Assembly (NCBI GenBank): GCA_020444175.1
Contig: JAHLLM010000013.1
Coordinates: forward strand, 62,001 to 126,000
Direction: 5' to 3'
Source: Desulfobulbaceae bacterium
GTDB taxonomy: Bacteria > Desulfobacterota > Desulfobulbia > Desulfobulbales > SURF-16
Length of the DNA stretch: 64,000 nt
The position numbers and the translations under genes are program-made. Position 1 is the stretch's first letter; every line of letters starts with the position of its first letter. Shown one piece after another: positions 25,905-34,807 of the stretch. Below the pieces are notes generated by a model. That model had not been told where the DNA came from. It searched no databases and saw only the letters and a list, made by a program, of their open reading frames with translations.

Positions 25905-26666
25905 TTACCCCAAAAGAGAGGCAACCCGCTCCAGATCCTTGGGAGTATCAACCTCAATGGAATCATGGGCAGTTAAAACAACTTTGATTCTATAGCCGTA
26001 TTCCAGGGCACGCAGCTGCTCCAGTTTTTCAAACCGTTCCCACTCCCCTTCCGGCAGGCCGACAAAAGTCAACAAAAAGCCCTTACGATAAGCGTAAAAG
26101 CCTAAATGTTTATAATACGTTGGTGGCGGCGGTTTTTCCGGATCACGCTGGAAAGGAATGGAGGCTCTGGAAAAATAGAGAGCCATGCCGTTCCTGTCAA
26201 AAACGGTTTTCACGTGGTTGGGGTCATCAATCTCCTCTTCACGGATGATCTTGTATATCAATGTTGACATGGGCAAAGCCGGATCATCCAGCAGAGGCCG
26301 GGCAACCTGCTCAATGACCTCGATCGGGAAACAGGGTTGATCTCCCTGAATATTCACCACAACATCCTGTTCCGGCACATTCATCAGAGTTGCCGCTTCA
26401 GCCAATCTGTCGGTGCCCGAAACATGGGCATTGCTCGTCATAACCGCTTCACCGCCAAAGGCCCGAACAGATTCGGCAATTCGCTCGTCGTCTGTTGCCA
26501 CAGCAACCCTGGAAAGAATCGGCGCAGCCTTGGCCCGTTCGTACACATGCTGAATCATCGGCTTTCCATTGATAAGCGCCAGGGGTTTGCCTTCAAATCG
26601 ATTTGAATGATAGCGCGCCGGTATAATCGCCACTACTTTAGGTTCTAGTTTATGTTCTAAGTCCAT
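25905..26666 (-). CDS. kdsB: 3-deoxy-manno-octulosonate (or 8-amino-Kdo) cytidylyltransferase
   Basis: The 253-residue protein activates Kdo to CMP-Kdo for lipopolysaccharide assembly. Family motifs are VVAIIPARYHSNRFEGKPLA, IATDDERI-type VAVATDDERIAESV, the SGTDRLAEA loop and VVNIQGDQPCF with the metal-binding Asp; the C-terminal IEVDTPKDLERV is also typical. The kdnA and kdnB genes lie within 4 kb on the same strand, and in Shewanella the corresponding KdsB uses 8-amino-Kdo. The natural substrate here may therefore be 8-amino-Kdo; that is an inference from neighbourhood. Confidence 0.94.
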   Translation of the reverse strand: MDLEHKLEPKVVAIIPARYHSNRFEGKPLALINGKPMIQHVYERAKAAPILSRVAVATDDERIAESVRAFGGEAVMTSNAHVSGTDRLAEAATLMNVPEQDVVVNIQGDQPCFPIEVIEQVARPLLDDPALPMSTLIYKIIREEEIDDPNHVKTVFDRNGMALYFSRASIPFQRDPEKPPPPTYYKHLGFYAYRKGFLLTFVGLPEGEWERFEKLEQLRALEYGYRIKVVLTAHDSIEVDTPKDLERVASLLG

Positions 26667-26714
26667 TGAAGTCCATTATTGAAAAAAATTTACTTTTCGC
26701 GTTAAGTGTTTCGT

Positions 26715-27473
26715 ATGCAAAACAGCTGTCCCAAAATAGATTTTCTCTGCGAAGATGAAAACAAAAAGTTACAGGCTGAAAAATTGGCTGCAAAGCTGGG
26801 CCTGTCACTAAGCGATTCCGAGCAGTCCATGGATTACTCCCTTGCACTGACACCGGAAAGGCTTGAACTGCGCCAGAACATTCCCACTGCACCCGGCCCT
26901 GTTTTCGTTGATTTCGCCTCTGCAAAACTCCATTATCGAAGACAGTTCGGCGGCGGCAGAAAAGAGCCTTTGGCAAAGGCCGTGGGACTCAAAGCAAATC
27001 GCTGTCCTTTCGTGGTTGACGCCACTGCAGGCCTTGGACGTGATGCTTTCATGCTGGCCAGCCTTGGCTGCAGAGTTCATTTACTGGAACGCTCGCCCCT
27101 GGTGGCTGCCCTGCTGCAGGATGGCCTGGACAGAGCCGCACACATTGACGAACTCGCCGACATCATGAGCAGAATCAGCCTTGAGGTTGCTGACGCCACA
27201 ACCGTAAAGAGTCTCCCGGCACGGACAGATATAATCTACCTCGACCCCATGTACCCCCACAGATCAAAAAATGCTCTTGTCAAAAAGGAGATGCGGCTTG
27301 TCAGGGCCCTTGTGGGAGACGACCAGGACGCATCGCAACTTCTTTGCTGGGCCCTGTCTTTTCCCGGCGTACGCGTTGTTGTAAAACGTCCCAAAGGAGC
27401 GCCCACGCTGACGGACAGAAAGCCGCCAACTGTTATTACAAGTAAAAACAGCCGGTTTGATGTCTACCTGTAA
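26715..27473 (+). CDS. rsmJ: RsmJ-like 16S rRNA (guanine-N2) methyltransferase
   Basis: About 252 residues. The SAM-binding motif I is VVDATAGLGRDAFMLASLGC, and HLLERSPLVAALLQDGL is motif II. The catalytic region is IIYLDPMYPHRSKNALVKKEM followed by RVVVKRPKGAPTL, which matches RsmJ (YhiQ), the enzyme that methylates G1516 of 16S rRNA in E. coli. I used ATG 26715; a GTG three codons upstream (26706) is equally possible, since no good ribosome site precedes either. The gene is divergent from kdsB (about 48 bases) and convergent with kdnA, with only six bases between stops. It therefore interrupts an otherwise one-directional Kdo gene set. Confidence 0.88.
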   Translation: MQNSCPKIDFLCEDENKKLQAEKLAAKLGLSLSDSEQSMDYSLALTPERLELRQNIPTAPGPVFVDFASAKLHYRRQFGGGRKEPLAKAVGLKANRCPFVVDATAGLGRDAFMLASLGCRVHLLERSPLVAALLQDGLDRAAHIDELADIMSRISLEVADATTVKSLPARTDIIYLDPMYPHRSKNALVKKEMRLVRALVGDDQDASQLLCWALSFPGVRVVVKRPKGAPTLTDRKPPTVITSKNSRFDVYL

Positions 27474-27479
27474 CCTGCT

Positions 27480-28682
27480 CTAAACCGCTGCTGCTTTCTG
27501 CAGTGCCGCACTCATCTCAACAAAACGCTCGTATGACAATTTAACAGGCACCTGGTAGACAAGAAGCCTGTCCATCAGGGCAGCAGATGCAGGCAAGGCA
27601 TCTTTATCATAAATGACTCGTCTTTTCGAGCCCTGATCCTGAAACGGCCAACCGGATTTGGCCAGGGTGGATCCGGCAATGAGATGCTCCCATTTGGGAT
27701 AAAAGTGCCAGGTATTACTGCCAAAAGGTATGGCGCCCGCCCCATTGGCGGCAAGCACTTCGTTCACTTTTTGGGCCTTTGCAGCGTCTTCGAGAAAAAA
27801 TCCGATAAATGTTGCAGTATCGCCTTTGTCATCGAGAATGGTGCGGAAAGAAACTCCGGGAATTTTTGCGATTGCCTCTTTTAAGGCTGCCTTATTTTTC
27901 TTTTGGCCGGTTATCATGCCATTCAGTTTTTTAAGCTGGGCAATTCCCATGGCTCCCTGGAGTTCCATCATGCGGTAGTTAAAGCCGATAAAGCTCCGGC
28001 CTTCCCCGCCACGTCCTCCGGGATTAACGGCATGGTCATGTCCATGATCATGATATTCCGACATATCGCGCTGGAGTTTTTCATCATCCGTAATGATCAT
28101 GCCTCCTTCGCCTGTTGTCATGGTTTTCACGGAATCAAAAGAAAACGTCCCACAGGCCCCGAAGGTCCCAAGATGCTTGCCCTCCAAAGTACCTCCTGCC
28201 GCCTGGGCCGTATCTTCAAGGACCGGTATGCCGTGTTTGTCGGCAATGGCTTTGATCTCTTTGATCCGGGCCATGGCGCCAAGCATATGAACAGGAATGA
28301 TGACCTTTGTTTTATCGGTAATTTTCTTTTCAAGATCCGCCGGGTCCATATTCAATGTTTCATCTACTTCGGTAAAAACAGGTACGGCACCGGCATCAAA
28401 AATCGCTTCCCAGGTAGCCACAAAGGTAAATCCCTGGGTAATGACTTCATCCCCCGGTCCAACTCCCAGGGCTGCCAGCGCGACCTTGAGGGCTGCTGTT
28501 CCCGAAGTTACGGCCTGAGCATATTTTGCACCACAATATTTGGCAAAATTTTCTTCAAAGGTGCGTACTTTATAAATTCCCTTGCGCTGGTCCGCAAATT
28601 CATATCGAAAGAGGACGCCGGTATCAAGAACATCCATAATCTCTTTTTTTTCTTCTTCACCAAACACCTCAAACCCTGGCAT
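27480..28682 (-). CDS. kdnA: KdnA-like PLP-dependent 8-amino-3,8-dideoxy-Kdo transaminase
   Basis: A DegT/DnrJ/EryC1-family aminotransferase of 400 residues. Features are SGTAALKVALAALGVGPGDE, GFTFVATWEAI, the PLP-contacting Asp in VLEDTAQAAGG and the Schiff-base Lys at 186 in SFDSVKTMTTGEGG. The N-terminal MPGFExFGEEEKKE and the DHGHDH segment are, as I remember, hallmarks of Shewanella KdnA rather than of general sugar aminotransferases. KdnA aminates the 8-aldehyde made from Kdo by KdnB, using glutamate. It lies 100 bases downstream of the kdnB-like gene on the same strand, and a strong GGAGGAGAA site precedes ATG 28682. The pair marks synthesis of 8-amino-Kdo for LPS inner core. Confidence 0.87.
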   Translation of the reverse strand: MPGFEVFGEEEKKEIMDVLDTGVLFRYEFADQRKGIYKVRTFEENFAKYCGAKYAQAVTSGTAALKVALAALGVGPGDEVITQGFTFVATWEAIFDAGAVPVFTEVDETLNMDPADLEKKITDKTKVIIPVHMLGAMARIKEIKAIADKHGIPVLEDTAQAAGGTLEGKHLGTFGACGTFSFDSVKTMTTGEGGMIITDDEKLQRDMSEYHDHGHDHAVNPGGRGGEGRSFIGFNYRMMELQGAMGIAQLKKLNGMITGQKKNKAALKEAIAKIPGVSFRTILDDKGDTATFIGFFLEDAAKAQKVNEVLAANGAGAIPFGSNTWHFYPKWEHLIAGSTLAKSGWPFQDQGSKRRVIYDKDALPASAALMDRLLVYQVPVKLSYERFVEMSAALQKAAAV

Positions 28683-28781
28683 ATTTTCTCCTCCGCAGTC
28701 TCCGACAACGTCGTTTATACTTTGTATTAAAACTCTTCCATCAATTGTTCTTCTTTATGTATCATGCAGGAAAGCGTTACA

Positions 28782-29951
28782 TCACCAACCCTTATGAGCC
28801 GTTTCATAAATCATGATAACATCTTCCAGGCTCGGCTTTCTGGGGTTGTTCTCCACAGGCCTTGTCACGGTCAAGGCAATCTCAGCCATCTCCGGAATTT
28901 TATCAGCAGACACTCCGATTGCATCAAGGCTGCCTGGAATATCCACATCCTGATTAAGCTCATAGACCGCTTCAACGGCTGTTTGCGCTGCCTGCCTCAA
29001 GGGGAGATCGCTGACACTGTACCCCATGATTTCAGCGATAAGGGCATATTTTTCAGGGTCGCCGATAATGTTAAAATCGACCACATAAGGAAGAAGCACC
29101 GCATTTGCCAGTCCGTGGGGAATACCAAACATGCCACCCAAAGGGTAGGCCATGGCATGAACCAGTCCAACACCGGCAGTTGCCAGGGCTTTTCCGGCAA
29201 GAAGACTTCCCATGAGCATAGCGGATCGAGCCTCGAGATTATCTCCATGTGCATAGGCCCTGGCCAGGTTGCCGCTTATAAGCTCCATGGCCTGCATGGC
29301 ATACATGTCTGATATGGTATGGGACTGGGTCGAGACAAAAGCCTCCAGGGCATGGGTAAAGGCGTCAATTCCAGGGGCCGCAGTCACCTGAGGCGGCAGG
29401 GTAACTGTCAGTTCCGGATCAAGCAGGGCTAGATCAGGATACAGGGGATCACCATTCATGCCGCCTTTACTCTTTGTTTTCTCATTGATGAAAACAGCCG
29501 TAAAAGTAACTTCAGCTCCGGTCCCTGCTGTTGTGGGTATCATTATTTTGGGCACACCCGGTTTTTTAATTTTACCGAGTCCGAGATAATCTTCGGCATT
29601 CCCTCCATTGGTGAGTAATATGCTGATAGCTTTGGCAACATCCATGGCTGAACCACCGCCTGCCCCGATGACACAATCGCAGCCGGACTGAGAGGCAAGC
29701 ACTGTGCCTTCGTCAGCAAGTTTAAGGCCCGGTTCGGGGTCCACGTGATCGAAAATTTCATAGGCAACACCGCCCTTATCCAGAGGCTCGGTAATTTTTG
29801 AAAGCAACCCGACATTTTTCAGGCTCGGGTCAACAACCAGCATAGCTTTGGTGCCGCCAAGATCATGTACGGCCTGGGCCAGGTCATTAACAGATCCAAC
29901 TCCGAAACGAATCTGGGTGGGCTGGGTGACGGTAAATTTTTGCGCTGTCAT
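28782..29951 (-). CDS. kdnB: KdnB-like iron-containing alcohol dehydrogenase (Kdo 8-oxidase)
   Basis: About 389 residues from ATG 29951, preceded by AAAGGGA; an in-frame upstream ATG at 30008 has no ribosome site. The fold is group III iron-dependent alcohol dehydrogenase: GAGGGSAMDVAKAI binds the cofactor, IPTTAGTGAEVT is conserved, and metal ligands are expected in PGIDAFTHALEAFVS, VHAMAYPLGGMFGIPHGLANA. Next to a KdnA-type aminotransferase and kdsB, the best assignment is the enzyme that oxidises Kdo at C8 to the aldehyde. A generic butanol or lactaldehyde dehydrogenase is the alternative if the neighbourhood is disregarded. Confidence 0.85.
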   Translation of the reverse strand: MTAQKFTVTQPTQIRFGVGSVNDLAQAVHDLGGTKAMLVVDPSLKNVGLLSKITEPLDKGGVAYEIFDHVDPEPGLKLADEGTVLASQSGCDCVIGAGGGSAMDVAKAISILLTNGGNAEDYLGLGKIKKPGVPKIMIPTTAGTGAEVTFTAVFINEKTKSKGGMNGDPLYPDLALLDPELTVTLPPQVTAAPGIDAFTHALEAFVSTQSHTISDMYAMQAMELISGNLARAYAHGDNLEARSAMLMGSLLAGKALATAGVGLVHAMAYPLGGMFGIPHGLANAVLLPYVVDFNIIGDPEKYALIAEIMGYSVSDLPLRQAAQTAVEAVYELNQDVDIPGSLDAIGVSADKIPEMAEIALTVTRPVENNPRKPSLEDVIMIYETAHKGW

Positions 29952-30308
29952 ATTTTTCCCTTTATGATTGAATGAGAAACGAGTTACTATGAAACCATGC
30001 AGATTCATGTCTGTTTAGTCTGCTATACTTACCCTCATGCACGGGCAGACACAACAAAAAAAGTAAAGGAACAGCTTCGTAACGCTCTATCTGTCCTCAG
30101 GCAGTCCGTCCAGTACCTGTCCCTTCCCCTTTGGGGCCTTACCGGCACAGAGATAACCCGCCGGCGGACATCATGAATGACAGACGTTCCACCTTGACAG
30201 CTTGTCTCTTGATGGTTGCAACAACTTTTTGCTGAAACGTAAAGCGAGACAAGCAAGCCTGAAACATTACAACTAAAACATATCTCACTACACGGTACAT
30301 AATAAAAA
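29952..30308. other. Divergent intergenic region, no gene seen
   Basis: About 357 bases separate kdnB (leftward) and the darP-like gene (rightward). It should hold two divergent promoters. I saw no convincing gene, repeat or strong hairpin. Confidence 0.5.
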
Positions 30309-30860
30309 ATGGAATATTCCCTGTCAAAATCAGAAAAAAAAAGACGTGCAAAAAAAATTGAACAGCTTGCGGTTGAACTCGTCTCTCTCTCACCGACTGA
30401 CATAAAAAAACTTCCCTGCGATGATTTCATTAAAAATGAGATTCTTGCCTGTCGGGATCTCAAGGCAGGAGCCAGAAAAAGGCAAATCAAATACCTTACT
30501 AAAAACCTGCGCGACATTGACTCCGGACCTCTTTACGATTTCATGTCCGACCAGAAAGGCTCTTCCCTCAAAGAAAACAAAGAATTTCACGAACTGGAAA
30601 ACATCCGTGACAATATCATCAATGAAGCCATTTCAGCGGCACGCGATGCCAGACAGGAACAACTTGAATTTGAGCGGGATTGGTACAGCGAGACACTTGA
30701 AACCGCAGTCAGAAATTTACCAGACCTTGACGAAGATGCTGTACGCCAGCTGGCCTGGCGCTATATCCGGGGCAGAAAGGCGGCTCAGAGTCGTGAAATT
30801 TTCCGCCTTTTGAAAGCGGCTTCCGAGCGCAAACAATGGCAAAACAGTAAAGAGAAATAG
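30309..30860 (+). CDS. darP: DarP/YjgA-like ribosome-associated protein (DUF615)
   Basis: This 183-residue, strongly charged, helical protein matches the YjgA/DUF615 pattern: SKSEKKRRAKKIEQLAVELV at the start, LPCDDFIKNEILACRDLKAGARKRQIKYL-type middle, and a C-terminal RQLAWRYIRGRKAAQSREIF. In E. coli this protein associates with the 50S subunit and promotes its late assembly. No signal peptide or membrane segment is present. It is followed after only eight bases by a PPC-domain gene and then by an unknown gene, so the three are probably one transcript. Confidence 0.88.
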   Translation: MEYSLSKSEKKRRAKKIEQLAVELVSLSPTDIKKLPCDDFIKNEILACRDLKAGARKRQIKYLTKNLRDIDSGPLYDFMSDQKGSSLKENKEFHELENIRDNIINEAISAARDARQEQLEFERDWYSETLETAVRNLPDLDEDAVRQLAWRYIRGRKAAQSREIFRLLKAASERKQWQNSKEK

Positions 30861-30868
30861 GAGCAGAC

Positions 30869-31309
30869 ATGGATTACCGCAGTGGATCAACCAGCCGGGT
30901 TTTTGTCATACGCTTTGATGACAACGATGATTTCCTGGTTGAGCTGACCAACTTGATCAAAAAAGAAAACATACGTAATGCCTGGTTCCAGATCATCGGA
31001 GGCGTTAAGGAAATCGATTGTGTTATCGGACCTAAAAAACCTGTTATGCCGCCGGATCCAGTCTGGCAGGAAGTGCGCGATGCGCGTGAAACCCTTGGAA
31101 GTGGCAGTATTTTTTGGGATGAAAACAATGAACCCAAAATACATCTTCACGCAGCCATGGGTCACCATGGGGATACCGTCACAGGATGCCTGCGAAAAGG
31201 CAGCAAAACCTATCTCGTCCTGGAGGTTATCCTCTATGAAATAACAGGGTTTGAGGCGACCAGACCCTGGTCTGACGAAAAAGGCTTCAATATACTCACC
31301 TTTAGCTAA
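30869..31309 (+). CDS. PPC-domain (DUF296) protein
   Basis: The 146-residue protein is a single PPC/DUF296 domain. The beginning SRVFVIRFDDNDDFLVELTNLIKKENI fits the first strand-helix unit, and AWFQIIGGVKEI and IHLHAAMGHHGDTVTGCL carry the His pair and Gly-rich segment typical of bacterial members. Bacterial PPC proteins form trimers with a metal site, and their biochemical role is not settled. The preceding gap is eight bases after darP and the following gap is ten bases, consistent with an operon. An AT-hook is not visible. Confidence 0.87.
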   Translation: MDYRSGSTSRVFVIRFDDNDDFLVELTNLIKKENIRNAWFQIIGGVKEIDCVIGPKKPVMPPDPVWQEVRDARETLGSGSIFWDENNEPKIHLHAAMGHHGDTVTGCLRKGSKTYLVLEVILYEITGFEATRPWSDEKGFNILTFS

Positions 31310-31319
31310 AGAGACAAAG

Positions 31320-32063
31320 ATGACGCCGAAAATTGACGATGTTATTGCCTATGAAATAAAAAAAGATATTGCCGACCGTTATTTCGGCTTTAGAAAGCTG
31401 ATTGAAGAGGATGAACTCGACCTGCAGCATCATATCAGGCAACAGTCATTCATCCTGGAAAAAAGGATCAGCTTTGACCTGATACGTCTTGTCATCCTCC
31501 TCAAAGGCGAAGAACTGATAGCCTCCTTTTTTGACATGACATCCCTTGACAAAGATCGTTTTTTTGACCCGTTCTTTGTTGATGCTCCGACTATACGGGA
31601 AAGAGTTTTCGAAGGCGTCAAAATCCATGGGCTGACAAAATTCAAGAAATTTCGCAACCTGGTCCTTGATTCCTATGAGAGGCTGACAGTTCATACGGCC
31701 CAGTACATGGAAAGATACAGGCAACTGCAGGAAGAGAAAGAAGTTATCGACGAAGAAATCAAACTTTTTTATCAAAAAAACGACCTCGGTTCAATCATGG
31801 GATTTCTCCGTTCTCTCGGGGACACGAAATCCAGCGGCTCCATGCAGGGCGGCATGGAAATCGGCATGGCCCAGAGTCTTGAGAAAAAGATGGCCATTCC
31901 TCCGCCACTCCCCATTGAGAATTATTTACCTGTTATTGATCCGCTTCCGCCCCTTGACAACATATCTAAAAAACTGAAGAAACTCATTGATCAGGCCTAC
32001 AAGCTTCATGATCAGGAAGCGATACTATTCTTTATTACCGAAAAACCGGCTGTCAGGCGTTGA
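31320..32063 (+). CDS. Conserved-looking hypothetical protein of the darP operon
   Basis: I take ATG 31320, just after the PPC gene, giving 247 residues. No signal peptide or transmembrane segment is visible. Residues 1-120 are mixed alpha-beta with LRLV-like hydrophobic strands (FDLIRLVILLKGEELIASFF). Residues 120-160 form a probable coiled coil (ERYRQLQEEKEVIDEEIKLFY), and a Met/Gly-rich linker leads into a proline-rich stretch (AIPPPLPIENYLPVIDPLPP) and a final helix. I do not recognise the family. The spacing suggests co-transcription with darP and the PPC gene. Confidence 0.7.
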   Translation: MTPKIDDVIAYEIKKDIADRYFGFRKLIEEDELDLQHHIRQQSFILEKRISFDLIRLVILLKGEELIASFFDMTSLDKDRFFDPFFVDAPTIRERVFEGVKIHGLTKFKKFRNLVLDSYERLTVHTAQYMERYRQLQEEKEVIDEEIKLFYQKNDLGSIMGFLRSLGDTKSSGSMQGGMEIGMAQSLEKKMAIPPPLPIENYLPVIDPLPPLDNISKKLKKLIDQAYKLHDQEAILFFITEKPAVRR

Positions 32064-32374
32064 CCCTCATACTTTTATTCCTATCAGGAAACATCTTTAA
32101 TTTACGATTCCTTGTCAAATATTAGACCTTGCCTCTGCCAATAATATTTCGAGCCTTCTGGGTGTGCGACAATTTGCCATCTTGACATGCATCAATTGTA
32201 TGGGTGTGGTATTTTTTGTGTTAGGATTTTGTTTTTGGAATTGCGATATAAATGATTAAACCCAGACACAAGGAGGGCAGATAGGGGCGCGGTGGCCCTA
32301 TGTGCAGTCTTTTTTGGTCAGCTGCTGAGTTCCATTGTTCGGTAACAAAAAAAGCTACGTTGGGAGTTACTTAA
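32064..32374. other. Intergenic region marking entry to the mobile segment
   Basis: About 310 bases without a gene. A hairpin around 32281-32301 (ATAGGGGC / GGCCCTAT) is followed by a T-rich stretch near 32310 and could stop transcription or belong to a leader. Base composition becomes AT-rich here compared with the darP operon. Confidence 0.4.
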
Positions 32375-33061
32375 ATGAATCAAAATACAAAGAGTCACTC
32401 TTTGCTATACAATATTTATAACGGTATAATGATGGGCTTTTTTCTTGGGACAGGCGGGTTTGCTTCAAATGCCGACAGCTCAAGATATCCAAGTCTACGT
32501 AAAAGACTACTTAATTTTTCCTTAGAAATTGGTGTGCCTCTTGACTTGCCAGAGGATTCCGAAAAATATAAAAATGAGGCAGGAAATATTCTTGAGTCGT
32601 TTTTGGGTGAACTTAACAGAAACCGTATTGACTTGTCAGTGTTTGTTATTTTTGGAATAAGCTTTATGGAATATTGTATTCACAAATGTTTCAATCATGA
32701 AGAGCTCATTCAATTAAACAAAAAGACACTGAATATGATTATGCACGATGCACATCTCACAAAGATAAATATTGATGAATATGCAAACAACATTGAAATT
32801 AAGAGGGATGGGATTTCAATGAATTCCTTACATTCTGTATCATTAAGTCTAGTTAACGAAATAATTTCTCAATTGCCAGAAGAAGAAAAAACGGCATTTG
32901 TAGTAATGCCTTTTTCTGAGCCCTATGACAGTAATTATGTCAGCTTTTATCGTCCTCTAATGTCAAAATTTGGATATGAAACAATTCGTGCTTGGGGTGA
33001 TATAAGTCAAGAAAATTATTATCCTATGAGCCTCTTGCAAAATGAATCAGCAGATCAGTAA
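32375..33061 (+). pseudogene. Truncated gene with TIR-like / nucleoside deoxyribosyltransferase-like C-terminal domain
   Basis: A 228-residue product with a helical N-terminal half (residues 1-180) that I do not recognise. It is followed by EKTAFVVMPFSEPYDSNYVS and FYRPLMSKFGYETIRAWGDI. That MPF-x-x-x-Y pattern resembles the start of TIR-like or nucleoside 2-deoxyribosyltransferase-like domains, which normally continue for another 80-100 residues with an LADLS-x-x-N-x-NV-x-YELG motif. Here the frame stops shortly after, beside a transposase fragment, so insertion has probably cut it off. Proteins of this kind are often defence effectors that hydrolyse nucleotides; the function is inference and the gene is probably dead. 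Confidence 0.55.
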
Positions 33062-33204
33062 CAAGCACTAATGTTTATTGGGTTTAGCCGGTTAAACTGC
33101 CGAACCAAGCTCAGCATATTCATTTTGCAGCTTTTTGCTATTGCTTTATGGCCACATAGGTATAAGTCTCTTGTGGTTTACAGATTTTATCGTTCTTTGA
33201 CAAT

Positions 33205-33642
33205 CTATCCGAGTAGTCGGATGAGCTTATCCGCGAATAAGGTGATCACTCCGATCATCAAATGCAGTGTTACCTTACTGTGCCCTTTTACCATGATATC
33301 GTTGGCTCCAAAGTCTTCTTTTAAACGACTATTAGCCCTTTCTGCAGAACCACGAATCTTATAGCGCTCTGCTTGATGGGGTGCCATTGGAGTGACTTCT
33401 TTGCCACGGCTATTTTTGTCAATAAATGGTACATGCCCATACTTTCGGCTTGTTTCATCAATCAGCTTGGCATCATAAGCTGCATCCATCAGGTCATACA
33501 GATAGGTTACCTTGCTGCTGGTCAGTTTGATCAATGGAATGGCAACCTGACTATCATGCAACGAAGCAGAAGTGACAAGAGCACTTATGGGCAGACCGGT
33601 ATCGTTAATATCCAAATGAAGTGGTAGGGTTTCAATGGACAC
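33205..33642 (-). pseudogene. DDE transposase, C-terminal fragment (IS4/IS5-like)
   Basis: About 145 residues of a transposase lacking its N-terminus. SASLHDSQVAIPLIKLTSSK, YLYDLMDAAYDAKLI, and the late ERYKIRGSAERANSRLKEDFG with its YREK-like E(R)xxxxxK spacing identify the second and third catalytic regions of a DDE transposase. The frame is closed by stops near 33660, where an IS3-type fragment begins on the other strand. One element therefore seems to have landed in the other. Confidence 0.8.
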
Positions 33643-33682
33643 TTTCTTAAGAGTGAATTAATTATCATTCTGGAGGTGTTCA

Positions 33683-33970
33683 ATGAAAAAGAAAAAGAGA
33701 AGTAACTATACGAAAGAATTTAAAGAAGAGGCGGTGAAGCTCGTTACTGAGCAAGGATATTCATACGCTGAGGCTGGCCGGAATTTAGGTGTGAATTCGA
33801 ATCTGCTTAGTCGATGGAAAAGAGAGATTGAAGAAGACGGTGGCGATTATGGCAACACGGCATCTTTGCAAGCAGAATTAAAACACCTCAGGAAAGAGAA
33901 CAAGCAGCTGAAGATGGAGCGTGAAATTTTAAAAAAGGCAGCAGCCTTCTTCGCGAAAGAACAGGGTTGA
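33683..33970 (+). pseudogene. IS3-family OrfA without OrfB (element remnant)
   Basis: The 95-residue protein is a typical IS3-family OrfA: a helix-turn-helix (YTKEFKEEAVKLVTEQGYSY, AGRNLGVNSNLLSRWKREI) followed by a leucine-zipper-like coiled coil ending in EREILKKAAAFFAKEQG. OrfB with the DDE domain, normally reached by -1 frameshifting, is absent: sequence after 33975 is a REP-like repeat. The ribosome site GGAGG at 33672 is intact. The element cannot move by itself. Confidence 0.85.
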
Positions 33971-33986
33971 GATATAATGGAAAATA

Positions 33987-34155
33987 GGGGACAGACCACG
34001 TTTTTTTTGCGTTTCGCATATAGTTTGATAACGTTTACCAATGCTAATGGAAGAAACGAGGGCGAAACCGGGGGCAGACCCCGATTAAAGCACCCCACTC
34101 TTTAAAAAAAATGCTATCAGCTAATTTTATTTGAATTTATTCGTGGTCTGTCCCC
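33987..34155. repeat. REP-like inverted repeat pair (GGGGACAGACCACG)
   Basis: GGGGACAGACCACG at 33987-34000 and its exact reverse complement at 34142-34155 enclose 141 bases with a further partial copy (GGGGGCAGACCCCG near 34070). Sequences of this type are, as I recall, common REP elements mobilised by REP-associated tyrosine transposases. No such transposase is present in the window. Confidence 0.65.
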
Positions 34156-34296
34156 GGTTTCGTCCAAAATAAAGCACCGGCGAAACCGGTGGCCCTCATG
34201 TTCGCCTAAAATCAAAACAAAATACAAAATTGCATTTTGCTACATAATGACCTATATTGAAACTATGACAATGATCTCAATCTAGGAGGCAACAAG

Positions 34297-34515
34297 ATGC
34301 CAACAGCTGTAAGAATTTCTGACAACTTACTAAATGAAGCACGCAAATACAGCAAGATAGACCATCGCTCTTTAGCGGGACAGGTAGAACATTGGGCAAA
34401 AATTGGGAAATGCGCTGAAGAAAATCCTGACTTAACCTATAACTTAATCAAAGATATACTTATCGGACTTGCAGAACTGGAACAGGGAGAGAAAGAAGAG
34501 TATCAATTTGGATGA
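34297..34515 (+). CDS. ParD-like antitoxin
   Basis: A 72-residue protein with TAVRISDNLLNEARKYSKID, a ribbon-helix-helix-like start, and SLAGQVEHWAKIGKCAEENP, the pattern of the ParD-like antitoxin family. It probably binds the toxin encoded seven bases downstream and the shared promoter. A strong TAGGAGG site lies at 34284-34290. The upstream CAAAATTGCATTTTG palindrome at about 34226-34240 is a candidate operator. Confidence 0.8.
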   Translation: MPTAVRISDNLLNEARKYSKIDHRSLAGQVEHWAKIGKCAEENPDLTYNLIKDILIGLAELEQGEKEEYQFG

Positions 34516-34522
34516 GGGAACG

Positions 34523-34804
34523 ATGAAGGTATTCCAATCAAGTTCCTTCGGGAAAAAGGTTAAGAAATTAAAGCAAAAAGAAAAACTCGAATTAGATAAT
34601 GCGGTCAGAGAAATCATTAAAGACCCATCAATTGGCATAGAAAAAAAGGGGGATTTGAGAGGTATCTTTGTCCATAAATTCAAAATATTGAGAACTAAGT
34701 TTCTTTTATCATATCGAATGGTTGGTGAAGATATTGAGTTAATAACTATTGGGACCCATGAAAACTATTATCGGGATTTAAAATCATATTTAAAGAACAG
34801 ATAA
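34523..34804 (+). CDS. RelE/ParE-superfamily toxin
   Basis: From ATG 34523, after GAGGGA, the product has 93 residues. FGKKVKKLKQKEKLELDNAVREII forms the helical hairpin, and DLRGIFVHKFKILRTKFLLSYRMV with IELITIGTHENYYRDLKSYL forms the beta-sheet and C-terminal helix of RelE-like proteins. It probably cleaves mRNA at the ribosome or inhibits gyrase, depending on subfamily. It forms a type II toxin-antitoxin pair with the upstream ParD-like gene. Confidence 0.82.
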   Translation: MKVFQSSSFGKKVKKLKQKEKLELDNAVREIIKDPSIGIEKKGDLRGIFVHKFKILRTKFLLSYRMVGEDIELITIGTHENYYRDLKSYLKNR

Positions 34805-34807
34805 TGG

